Shown piece after piece: positions 54,826-64,000 of a DNA stretch of 64,000 nucleotides. The stretch spans positions 113,283,213 through 113,347,212 of the forward strand of contig CM077163.1 in the NCBI GenBank assembly GCA_039583875.1, given 5' to 3'. The stretch comes from Platanthera guangdongensis. Its lineage: Eukaryota; Streptophyta; Magnoliopsida; Asparagales; Orchidaceae. Below the pieces are notes generated by a model, which was not told the DNA's origin, did not search any database, and saw only the letters and a list, made by a program, of their open reading frames with translations. The stretch's first letter is position 1, and the number at the start of each line of letters is the position of its first letter. A program made the translations under genes and the position numbers.

Positions 54826-57800
54826 TGTAACGTCCTGAATCGCACTAGACCCCTCGTGCGTGTTTTTGAGTCAGGAGAGCTGACTAGGGTTCATGGGGAG
54901 TGCTGACAACAGGGCAACACATGTGAAAAGGAGGAGAAATCAGTCAAGCATAGGACACAGGTAGGGACACGGGCGTGTCCCTACCCGTGTGGGAGTGGCC
55001 GGCTCTCGAGTCGATGACTCGAGTATGTCCAGATAAGGATACGGGTAGTGACACGGGCGTGTCACTACCCGTGTGAAGTGACACGGGTAGAGACACGGGT
55101 GTGTCCCTACCCGTGTGCGTGTGTGTCGAGTGGAACTCGACACAGCGTGTCGAGATCGACGAACTGCGTGTCGAGATCGATGAATTATATGACACGGGTA
55201 GAGACACGGGCGTATACCTACCCATGTGTCATTATGTCGAGTGGAGCTCGACGAGGCGTGTCGAGATCGACGAGGTGTGTCGACATCGTATGACACGGGT
55301 AGCGACACGGGCGTGTCCCTACCCGTGTGTGTCGAGTTACACTCGACAGGGTGTGTCGAGATTGACGAGGTGTGTCGACATCATATGACATGGGTAGCGA
55401 CACGGGCGTGTCCCTACCCGTGTGTGTCGAGTTACACTCGACAGAGCGTGTCGAGATTGACGAACTACGTGTCAAGATCGACGAATTGTATGACACGGGT
55501 AGCGACACGGGCGTGTCCCTACCTGTGTGCCGTTGTGTCGAGTTGAGTTCATCAAAATGTATCCAGAGAAGGACACAGCCAGGGAACACGGCCGTGTTAT
55601 GTGGACACGGGTCGGGACACGCTCGTGTCCCTACCCGTGTCGAGTATTGAACCGACATGGAAACTGTCGTTGCCGTTTCACCCAAGCAGGACACGGGTAA
55701 GGACACGGGCGTGTCCCTACCCGTGTCACTTTTCATATATAAGGGGAAGAGAAAACCCTGGCCGTTTTCATACTCATTTCATCCCCTATTTCCTGAGAGA
55801 AACTTCTGTAGAGAGGGAAACCGCTAGAGAAAGTCTTGGAGGAGAAGATCCGCCGTCACCGTGAAGGAGATGCCGCCAAGAAGAGTTACACGATCTATGG
55901 CCGGAAATAGTGGAAATGCCGGAAATGAGGTGAGCTTCCTACCCTCTCCCTTAGTGCTAGATCTTTAGTTATTTTCTTAGGAGAGATATCGACTCAAGAG
56001 AGTTTTGATGGACAGAAGGAGTTTTCTAGGGATGGTCATGCTAGGACATGTGTTCTAGGTTTTAGATCTCTTCAACCTCCCCTTTCTTCTATGTGATGAT
56101 GGGTGGATGGTTTCATGAATAATCATGGCCCTTTGAGGGTGAATAAGGGAGGAGGAATTTCTAGAGTGATTGTGGAAGATCGACTTGAAGAGGAAGATGA
56201 ACCGATGTCGTGCATTCCTCTTTAAGATACGTGCAGAATCTGTATTCTCCGCGCATCGATCTTCTTGGACATTTTCATGTAGGCTGTGTCCAGATCTGGG
56301 CTTTTGACTAAACACAAAAGTTGAAGCCCTTAAAAATACCTTTCCAACGAGTGATTGCACATCTTCATGCGAAGTCTGTAGCCATGGGAAAGTCTGAATG
56401 AAAATGACGTCCGATAAATCCTGCATGCAGAAATGTTATTCTGTGCGCAGCGGACTTTGAAGCCGATTTCAAATAGGATACAATCAAATCTAGGTTGTGA
56501 GCTGAGTATGAAAGTTGTAACCCATGGAAAGATCTTTCCATCAAGGGGTTACACGTCTTCACCGGATTCCTATAGATTCAGGAATCTCCGGTCGAAGTTG
56601 CTGTCCAGATTTATTCTGCACTTAAATTCTGGGATTTATATAATATGAATTTGAATTCGGTGGAATCGATGTTGCAAATTAACTCGAGATTTTGATGAAC
56701 TATTTTATGCTAACCACCGTAGTGCTATGAATGATGAATCTTGTTAATTAGATTTCATTAAACTGAATTGTGAAGCAAGCTTTGTGGCATGATATGAATT
56801 GCTAAAAATTTATAGATTATTATATATGTGCATCATGTTTATCATATGATGAATGAAATTACTAGATACAAATTGGTAGATTATTATTTATGCGCATCAT
56901 GTTTGTAATATGTTGAAATCTTTTGGAATGGAAAATATAAGGATAAACCATGGCCATGAGTATGTATGAGGGTTAGAATGAAATGTAGTAGTCCAATACT
57001 TAGAGCGTAGTCTCCCTACGGGTAGTATTGTGGATGGATGTAAGTGCGGCATTGGTCGTAACTAGTTGAGTTAATGTTGAATTGAGGTATAGATGGACAG
57101 ATGGGTTTGGTCCTCGGTGTTCACATCCCGGGGCTCCTTCTGTGCCGAGTGGATGGTGGGATGTGTCCTCATGCTCACTTCTGAGGCCCCTTCCATGCCA
57201 CGGTGTCGTGGCATTTGCATGCGGTGTGAGTCGACACGCGATGTCGTAATCCTGGGTTAAGGATAGTGTGGCAGGTCTACGGGCTCGCCGATCGTCACAC
57301 CGACGGGAGCATTTAGGCGTACGAAAGGTCTGACCGGTAGTGCTTTACTGGTTTAGAGGTGGGCGAGGCCCAACCCACCGCTTCCGTCTGCCACTACGGA
57401 GGTATCCTGGGAGGTTACGGCTCCAGAAAGGGGGAACTAAAGGTCTGTGTGCACAGAGTCGGGTGTGTGTGTTGCACTTGCATGTTCCATCATACCCACT
57501 TGCATGTCATACATAATCGATTCATTTAACCCCTGACACATAATGTATAAGTGGAATGAGACGCTTATACATTAGGACCTGCAAAACGACCCCTTGGTCT
57601 ATAAGCTTGTGTGGTCAGGTTTATAAATTAAGGTCAATTTTGATATATATATCTATATATTGCTGTGTGATAACCGACACCCCAACGTATAAATTGGTAT
57701 GAGACTCTTTATACGATGGGAGCCTTGCAGAAGACCCCTTGGCTTATGTGTTCTCACATAAGTGAAGGTTACTTTTCATATTTCATCTTATTGACAACAA

Positions 57801-58397
57801 CTATTATAGAATTGCTAGTGTAGGTCCGCTGCCATCTGTTTTTGATTATTCTTCACCTTCAAATCCTCCCCTTTCTTCCTCTCCGCTCGGTGCCTAGGAG
57901 CCATGGGGGAAGGGGTGGGGGATGATAGGGCTTAGTCTTTTAGAATAACGGTTTTCGAACCGCATCATTTAGGGGATCGTGGAGCCCAGTATGGAGGAGC
58001 AGCCCCAGAGACCGATACGCTTGGAGGTGGGGCAGTCTAGCACCGGAGTTCATACAGCCGGGACTGTGAGTCTCGATCTTGTGTAGTTTTTCTGCTTTTG
58101 CTTCCGCATGAGTGATTTTGTAGTGAGGATAGGATTTACCGGGCATAAGCCCGTATTTTAGCACTCTAATGTATTATTCTGTGGACACTCGCTTCGTGGA
58201 GATTTATTTACTATGATATGTGATTTTCTGTGGACTGTTAGTTTCCATTACTTCATTATGCTACTTTTCTGTGATCAAATTGGCTGGCAGAATCGGCGCT
58301 TTATGGTGATGACCCTTCAGGGCGTGAAGGAGTCACCGCAAAGCGGCGGTTCTGGGCCTAAGACCCCGGCGTTGAAAAAGGGGGGGGGGGTCTTACA
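54826..58397 (+). repeat. Hybrid chromovirus LTR: gypsy A start, gypsy B end (3572 bp)
   Basis: From TGTAACGTCC to about 57306 it matches the A 5' LTR (8010-10822) closely. Beyond GGCAGGTCTACGGGCTC the two diverge, sharing only general layout. It ends GTCTTACA, followed by a PBS (TGGTATCAGAGC) that leads into gypsy B. The U3 minisatellite is at 54955-55727 and the TATA box at 55736-55742. The B 3' LTR at 63515 begins TGTAACATCC and differs from this start, so the LTR cannot be a plain 5' LTR of B. Interpreted as LTR-LTR recombination between A and B. Confidence 0.75.
54955..55727 (+). repeat. U3 palindromic minisatellite, second copy
   Basis: Same repeat family as 8141-9235 (ACACGGGCGTGTCCCTACCC units with GTGTCGAG blocks), but about 320 bp shorter, so several units differ between the LTRs. 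The TATA box TATATAA follows at 55736-55742. Confidence 0.92.
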
Positions 58398-58579
58398 AGT
58401 GGTATCAGAGCAGACCTCGATCAAAAGTAGCAGTCCACAACCCTAGGTCACCCCCGCGCGAGTTTAGTTTGGGGACAAACTAAGCAGCGGAAGCAGTGGT
58501 GTGCCCATATGAGGGATCACATGTAAATTGTCCAATTTTTATTAGGTATTGAGTCGAATACCTACTATTGTAGTTCGTT
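58398..58579 (+). other. Gypsy B primer-binding site and leader
   Basis: AGTGGTATCAGAGCAGACC directly after the LTR; TGGTATCAGAGC is the classic initiator-Met tRNA site, a better match than in A. No ORF. Confidence 0.85.
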
Positions 58580-59709
58580 TTGCAGCCCCCAGCTCAGCCC
58601 ACCCCACAAGGTGGAGCTCAGCAGACTCCGGACATTGCACCACCCCCATGGTCCCCACACCTTTCCTTCAGTCAGACATGGGGAAACCCTTACAGCTATC
58701 CTGGAGGCCTTCCGGGCTCAACAGGCCCCGACCCGACAGCCAAACCCAGGGGCCAACTGGATGAGCACCTTCCGAGGACTCTCTCCCCCGTCCTACTTCG
58801 GGACAGAGTCGGCAGTGCGGACAGAGGAGTGGCTGGATGTTATGTACGAGATGTTGACCGGAATACGGTGCCCCTGGGAGGAGAGGGTGGCTTTGGTGGT
58901 ATCTTGCTTGGAGTCCCATGCCAAGAGGTGGTGGAAGACGCTGTTGGACACGACGTTTGCCGATAGGGAGGTTGCAGAAATTACTTGGGAGGAATTCAGG
59001 GCCACGCTGCTGGAGCATTTTGTTCCGCAGTCGGCCAGGGACGAGTTGGAGGAGCGGTTCTTACAACTGAGGCAGGGCACCAGGACGGTGGTGGAGTACC
59101 ATCGAGAGTTCAACCATTTGGCTCGATATGCAGGTTCTTACCAGCTGGACGAAGCAGGATACATCAAGAGATTCTACAAGGGTCTGAAAGAGGAGTTGAG
59201 GGAGGCCTTGTTGTTTGTATCTGACGGGCCTATCTCCCGGATTTTGGAGATGGCAAAGAGGATTGAGGCCGATTGGCACACCACTCGGGGCCGGAAGCGG
59301 CAAGCGGAGGATCAGGGCCGGAGGGACAGAAATGATCAACGGCGAGGCGCTATACCAGATGGGAGAAGGACGGAGGAGCAACCTCGTCAGGAGGTGAGGC
59401 AGGAGACGAGAGAGCAGGTGATATTGGCCCCTCAACCTCTTCGGATACAGGAGATGCCGAGACCCGGGGGTATGGCGTATCCCCCACCGGAGTGCTTCCA
59501 TTGTCATCAGGTGGGACACCTCCGGAGAAACTGCCCCATGTGGAGGGCACCACCTCCAGCACCACAGGGTGGCCCACCTGCCCAGCATTTCGGAGGCCGA
59601 GGTCGCGGCCGAGGACGTGGTTACCAGGGAGGAGATCGAAGACAGGAAAGGGAGCAGGCATATGCCTTGGACCTAGCACAGCCTCGAAATCCATAGCGGG
59701 TCATCACAG
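58580..59709 (+). pseudogene. Gypsy B gag
   Basis: The N-terminal proline/glutamine-rich part reads in one frame from 58580 (QPPAQPTPQGGAQQTPDI) and changes frame near 58670-58690 into the long frame with TLTAILEAFRAQQAP. The capsid has RTEEWLDVMYEMLTGIRCP, SHAKRWWKTLLDTTF, HFVPQSARDELEERF and FNHLARYAGSYQLDE. The zinc knuckle is CFHCHQVGHLRRNC, followed by an RG-rich tail. A TAG at 59694-59696 lies just before the exon end (RVITG, donor at 59710). The true start codon is unclear because of the frame change. It aligns with gypsy A gag along its whole length. Confidence 0.88.
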
Positions 59710-59839
59710 GTAAGTCAAGATGTTTAAATTGTTTAAATTAAATTCCCGTTCTCAATTGCCCAACAAGTAGAACTTCCCTAAGTAGAATAAATAGGTTAGA
59801 AAACGCGTTATAAAATACTAAGACATTTAATCGTCTCAG
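59710..59839 (+). other. Putative spliceosomal intron between gag and protease, gypsy B (130 bp)
   Basis: A strong donor ACAG|GTAAGT and acceptor TCGTCTCAG|GT with an AT-rich body between. Removal joins VITG to IVFISGKPAYTLFDTG in phase 1; because 130 is not a multiple of 3, the unspliced frame cannot reach the protease. Same place and phase as in gypsy A, different length and sequence. Confidence 0.72.
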
Positions 59840-62800
59840 GTATAGTCTTCATCAGCGGCAAGCCTGCCTATACTCTGTTCGACACGGGTGCCACGCACTC
59901 GTTTGTGTCGGAGGCCTTTCTGGAAGGGCTGGAAGGAGTGGAACGGTTCACAGGCCGGATGAGGAGGGTGCGTCTACCCGACGGATCGGAGATACTCACC
60001 TCAGCCCACTGTAGCATGGAGGCAGATATTGGACGAAAGTAGTTCGAAGTTCCGGCAACGGTCCTGAGGATGCCCGTCTTCGAGCTGATCCTGGGCAAGA
60101 CTTGGTTACAGTGGAATCATGCCCATATTGATTGTCAAGCGAAGAGGATCACCGTGAGGCACGGGGACTCTATCATCATCATCGAAGGTATAAGACCTGC
60201 CTCACGTATACCCTTATCTTCATTACAGGCCGTTAAGGCCTATTTACAGGGGGATGAGGTCTACGAGGTGCTGTTTGAGATGGCGGAGGCCACGAATTCT
60301 ATATCGAATATCCCGGTGGTGCGGGAGTTTGAGGACGTCTTTTCGGAAAAATTACCCGGATTACCCCCGCACAGGGAGCAGGACTTTCAGATACAGCTTG
60401 TGCCGGGGGCCAAGCCAGCATCCAAGGCACCTTACCGGATGGCCCCAAGGGAGTTGATAGAGTTCTGGAGCCAGCTTCAGGAGTTAGTGGAAGCCGGATT
60501 TGTCCGGCCAAGATCCTCACCATGGGGAGCCCCGGTATTGTTCGTCAAAAAGAAAGACAGGACTCTCAGATTGTGCATCGACTACCGAGCACTAAATCGG
60601 CTGACGGTCCGGAACACCAATCCACTGGCAAGGATAGACGAGCTGTTCGACCAGCTGCAGGGAGCGCAGTTCTTTTCGAAATTAGATTTGAGGTCGGGAT
60701 ATTACCAGCTTCGGATTCGAGAGGAGGACATTCAGAAGACTGCCTTTAGTAGCAGATATGGTTTATTCGAGTTTACGGTGATGCCCTTCGGGCTCATCAA
60801 TGCACCATCAGCGTTCATGACCCTCATGAACCAGGTTTTCAAGGAGTATCTAGATGTGTTTGTCATTGTTTTTATCGATGACATCCTCATCTACTCGAGA
60901 ATGGAGGAGCACACTCGCCATCTGGCACTGACCCTACAGAGACTGCGGGAGAATCATTTATATGCAAGTTTAGTAAATGTCAGTTCTGGCTGAAGGAGGT
61001 GGGCTTATTAGGCCATATTATCAGTGGAGCCGGGTTGGCAGTGGATCCGGCAAAGATTCAGGCAATTTGAGATTGGCCGCAGCTAAAGACAGCCACCGAC
61101 GTACGAAGTTTCCTAGGACTTGCCAGATACTACCGGAAGTTCGTGGAGGGATTCTCTCGAATCGCCCTCCCGCTCACATCCTTGACGAAGAAGGAGGTAC
61201 CCTTCGTGTGGACCCCGCAGTGCCAGGCGGCTTTCCAGGAGCTGAAGGATCGACTAACCTCGGCTCCCATTCTTATTCTCCCCTCGGGGGGGGGGGGGAA
61301 GGATTTCAGGTCTACACTGATGCTTCCTACCAGGGTATGGGAGCTGTACCGATGCAGAAGGGTCATGTGATTGCATATGCGTCTCGCCAATTAAAGAAGC
61401 ACGAACAGAACTATCCGGTGTACGACCTTGAGATGGGGGCGGTCGTTTTTGCTTTGAAGATCTGGCGCCATTATCTTTATGGAGTCCACTGCGACATCTA
61501 CTCCGACCACAAGAACCTGAAATACGTGGACACGCAGAAGGAACTCAACATCAGGCAGAGGCGCTGCGTGGAGTTCCTAGCAGATTATCAGTATGAGATG
61601 CACTACCTTCTAGGGAAGGCAAACGTGGTGGCTGATGCGTTGAGTAGGAGAGCTGCCACTTCCGAGACCGGGCCCCAGGTTATGTCTATGGAGCTGGTGA
61701 GGAGATTGGAGGATATGCACATCACACTAGTGTCATCCGAGGACTCCGAGCTTTACATAGAGTATTTAGCTGCGGTGAGTGCTACCGACGATATCCGGGA
61801 CCGAGTCAGAGAGGGACAGAGACGAGATGTCAAATAAGAGCCAATATTCTGGGCCTTGGAGAACGATGCAGCAGGAGATTACACGATGAGGGATGGTGTG
61901 GTATGTTTTAGAGGTCAGACTTATATACCGGAAGTAGGCCAGGTCCGGGAAGACATTATGGCAGAGGCCCACCACAGCAGATACTTGGTGCACCCGGGCA
62001 TCACAAAGATGACTGCGGATTTGAAGAAGACTATGTACTGGCCTGGTATGAAGAAGGATATCACTCGGTTTGTGACCCACTGCGAAGCTTGCCAGCTAGT
62101 GAAGGCAGAGTGCAAAAACCCCGTGGGTTTGTTGCAACCACTCCCGGTACCAGAGTGGAAGTTTGAAGACATCGCGATGGACTTTATTCACGGACTTCCC
62201 CGATCACGAACATGAAATGACTCGATTTGGGTCATCGTCGATTGGTTGACAAAAGTAGCCAGGTTCATTCCGATCAGGAAGGACGACGCTGTGGGAGTAT
62301 TAGTACGGAGATTTGTGGAGCAGTTCGTTCAATATCACGGGGTGCCCAAGACGATCGTGTCAGATCGGAATGGCCGGTTCACTTCCAGGGAGTGGAGATC
62401 CGTGCAAGCTTACTTAGGCACGCGATTGACGTTCAACACCGCGTTCCATCCCCAGACGGACGGGCAGACAGAACGCACTAACCGGACCCTGGAAGATCTT
62501 TTGAGACTATGTATTTTGGACCGCGGGGTACCATGGGAGAAGTGCTTACCCCTGGTCGAGTTCTCCAATAACAACAGCTACCAGTCCAGCATTAGGATGG
62601 CGCCTTACGAAGCCTTGTATGGAAGGAAATGCCAGACCCCGCTTTCTTGGGTTCAGGACGAAGATCCGAAGGTGTTGGGATCAGATTTTGTTGAAGACAC
62701 CGAGGCTCAGGTGAGGCTGATCAGAGACAGGATGCTAGAGGCGCACAACAGACAAGCTAAGTACTATGACGCCCAGCATCGGCAGGTGGAGTTCCAGGTG

Positions 62801-63196
62801 GGGGACCAAGTGTTTTTGAAGATCCGGCCCATGCATGGAGTCTCGCGAGTGCGTGGTCGGAGGAAGAAGCTCAGCCCTAGGTACATGGGGCCTTATAGGA
62901 TCCTGGAGCGGATCGGGCCCCTAGCCTACAGGCTGGAGTTGCCACCAGAGCTGGCAGCTTTGCACGACGTCTTCCACATTTCCTCACTGAGGAGGTCTCT
63001 GCTACACCCGGAGCAGCAGATTTTGACCACCGAAGGGCCGGTAGCTTCAGACCGGTCAGTTCGTTTGGAGCCGGTTAGGATCGACGACCGAGGAGTACGG
63101 GTCTTGCGTCGCAAGAAGGTCCCATTAGTCAAGGTCCTGTGGAGGAACCACGGCCAGGAGGAGCATACCTGGGAGCCGCAGGACCAGATACGATAA
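59840..63196 (+). pseudogene. Gypsy B protease-RT-RNase H-integrase-chromodomain
   Basis: Protease [74 protein letters not shown]; RNase [13 protein letters not shown] and SDHKNLKYV; integrase HCEACQ, VIVDWLTKVARF, VSDRNGRFTS and HPQTDGQTERTNRTL; chromodomain-like end VPLVKVLWRNHGQEEHTWEP. Breaks: TAG at about 60040-60042, a one-base loss near 60965, TGA at 61068-61070, a frame change in the 13-G run 61286-61298, TAA at 61835-61837, TGA at 62213-62215 and TAA at 63194-63196 just before RYPELFSQ. The frame from 61300 onward is otherwise continuous. Confidence 0.92.
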
Positions 63197-63514
63197 AGAT
63201 ACCCAGAGCTGTTCAGTCAGGTATACCTCACAAACCCCTCAAGATGTTTAATTTATTTTCCTGCCTTAAACTAGTAAGGGCTGCTCTAGGCAGGTAGAGA
63301 CTTATCTTTTGTTTATTGGGGGCTTATCTTTTGTTTATAGGGATCTTGGCTCACCGATTAGGAGAAATGGATATAGACTTAAGTTTCCCTCAAAACTTAA
63401 TTTAGCAAACATGACGTCGTGATGAGATGTTACAAGTTTTTTTTCTTCGGTAGAAATTCCCGTAGGCTTAACCTTGATTTCGGGGACGAAATCTTTGTTT
63501 TGTTTATTGGGATT
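63197..63514 (+). other. Gypsy B 3' untranslated region
   Basis: Non-coding. TTTATCTTTTGTTTATTGGG-type words are repeated, and TTTCGGGGACGAAATC (63478-63493) precedes GTTTATTGGGATT and the LTR start. The polypurine tract is short (GGGA). Confidence 0.65.
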
Positions 63515-64000
63515 TGTAACATCCCATTTCCAACTGGACCCCTAGGAGTGGTTTTGTCTATGACTAGGCCATGACAAACCCTAGGAAGCCAGAAATGGGC
63601 CAAGAGATAGGAGACAAGTGTGGAAATCATAATGGTCTGCAAATATTAGAACTCTGAATAATGGTTTAGGATGACCATGGGGCGACACCTTGACCCCAAG
63701 ACCCTACCACAACACCCCCTAATACCTTGGGAGGCCCATTAGAGCCATAAGGACCCATTGGGGTCAATCAAGAGACTCAGTTGACCAAGGTCAACCTTAA
63801 CCCAAAATGGGTCAAACTAGCCTACTTAGGGTCAATTGACCTACTCCTAGCCTAGAGGACCCCACCTATGCCCCATTAACCCTAAAGTGAAGTCAAGGGA
63901 TCACTAAGGACACATTGGGGTCAGCCCTAGAGGCCAAGTTGACCCAAGTCAACTCAAGCCCCTAATCTGGTCAAAGTGCCCTTATTAAGGGTAGGTGAAC
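63515..64000 (+). repeat. 3' LTR of gypsy B, first 486 bp
   Basis: It begins TGTAACATCCCATTTCC and runs off the window. Its start resembles the A LTR only in TGTAAC.TCC and ACCCCT. Repeats of GGGTCAA/CCAAGTTGACC words occur (63730-63990). There is no sign yet of the palindromic array seen in the A-type LTRs. Confidence 0.8.

Larger units (their letters stand above)
8010..58397 (+). mobile_element. Gypsy A: Tekay/Del-like chromovirus split by two Sirevirus insertions
   Basis: Pieces in order on the + strand: 5' LTR 8010-12044, PBS, gag start, first insertion (12416-38106), gag rest, intron, protease and RT start, second insertion (39828-52063), RT-RNase H-integrase-chromodomain, and an LTR from 54826. 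Removing the insertions and one TSD copy of each leaves about 12.4 kb, a usual size for chromoviruses with 4 kb LTRs. The C-terminal block ([17 protein letters not shown], then YTWEP) is a chromodomain-type end typical of the Tekay clade. The right LTR changes family part-way, so the true right end of A has been lost by recombination. Confidence 0.85.
58398..64000 (+). mobile_element. Gypsy B: second Tekay/Del-like chromovirus, internal region and 3' LTR start
   Basis: It contains PBS, gag, a gag-protease intron, PR-RT-RH-IN-chromodomain, and a 3' LTR that begins at 63515 and leaves the window. Proteins are clearly related to those of gypsy A but differ at many positions, so it is a different family of the same clade. 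It is more GC-rich than A and carries several stops. Its 5' LTR survives only as the right part of the hybrid LTR. Confidence 0.88.

Noticed and set aside
58213..58446. 77-codon ORF at the end of the hybrid LTR
   Set aside because: It overlaps the LTR end and PBS, has no homology, and is best explained by chance.
1..64000. Host protein-coding gene, tRNA or rRNA gene
   Set aside because: Every coding signal I could recognise belongs to a transposable element or its accessory ORF; no cloverleaf or rRNA-like segment was noticed by eye. A tRNAscan or Rfam run would settle this.

Overview
This window is plant nuclear DNA from a repeat-rich, heterochromatin-like region, with no host gene that I can support. 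The evidence is LTR retrotransposons of both plant superfamilies, PBSs of the initiator-Met tRNA type (TGGTATCA...), spliceosomal GT-AG introns, TATA boxes of the TATAAATA kind, Helitron- and MITE-like pieces, and many nonsense codons of the CAA/CAG/CGA/TGG to stop type. It is most likely an angiosperm; the species cannot be named from sequence alone. I see no rRNA, tRNA, CRISPR array, operon or bacterial signal.

Layout. (1) 1-2041: the 3' end of a Sirevirus-type Copia element (pol tail, several polypurine tracts, 3' LTR). (2) 2042-6366: the 3' part of a Tat-like Ty3/gypsy element carrying two antisense, intron-containing accessory ORFs and a short + strand LTR; the Sirevirus is inserted in the tail of one of these ORFs. 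(3) 6367-8009: a minisatellite, a Helitron-like pair in TA tracts and a ~400 bp foldback/MITE-like inverted repeat. (4) 8010-58397: a Tekay/Del-like chromovirus (gypsy A) with ~4 kb LTRs. It is split by two insertions of one Sirevirus family: a 25.7 kb minus-strand array with four LTRs and three internal regions (12416-38106, TSD GACGG) inside gag, and a complete plus-strand copy (39828-52063, TSD ATGAA) inside the reverse transcriptase. (5) 54826-58397: an LTR that starts like gypsy A but leads into the PBS of a different chromovirus (gypsy B, 58398-64000), so it looks like an inter-element recombinant LTR. Gypsy B runs through gag, protease, RT, RNase H, integrase and chromodomain to the first 486 bp of its 3' LTR.

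How the parts work. Copia order is LTR - gag - in-frame TAA - pol (PR-IN-RT-RH) - palindrome array + TATA - a third ORF of about 940 codons - PPT - LTR. Gypsy order is LTR - gag - short intron - PR-RT-RH-IN-chromodomain - LTR. All copies are defective through stops, frameshifts or deletions; the + strand Sirevirus is the youngest and best preserved.

The most unusual theme is that three distinct LTR families each carry a dense array of short CpG-containing palindromes just upstream of the TATA box. In the main Sirevirus a second array of the same palindrome (GTGTCGACAC) plus its own TATA box precedes the third ORF, suggesting a separate promoter for that ORF. The other main points are a gag-protease intron at the same position and phase in both chromoviruses, the multi-LTR tandem array with one outer TSD, and the hybrid LTR.
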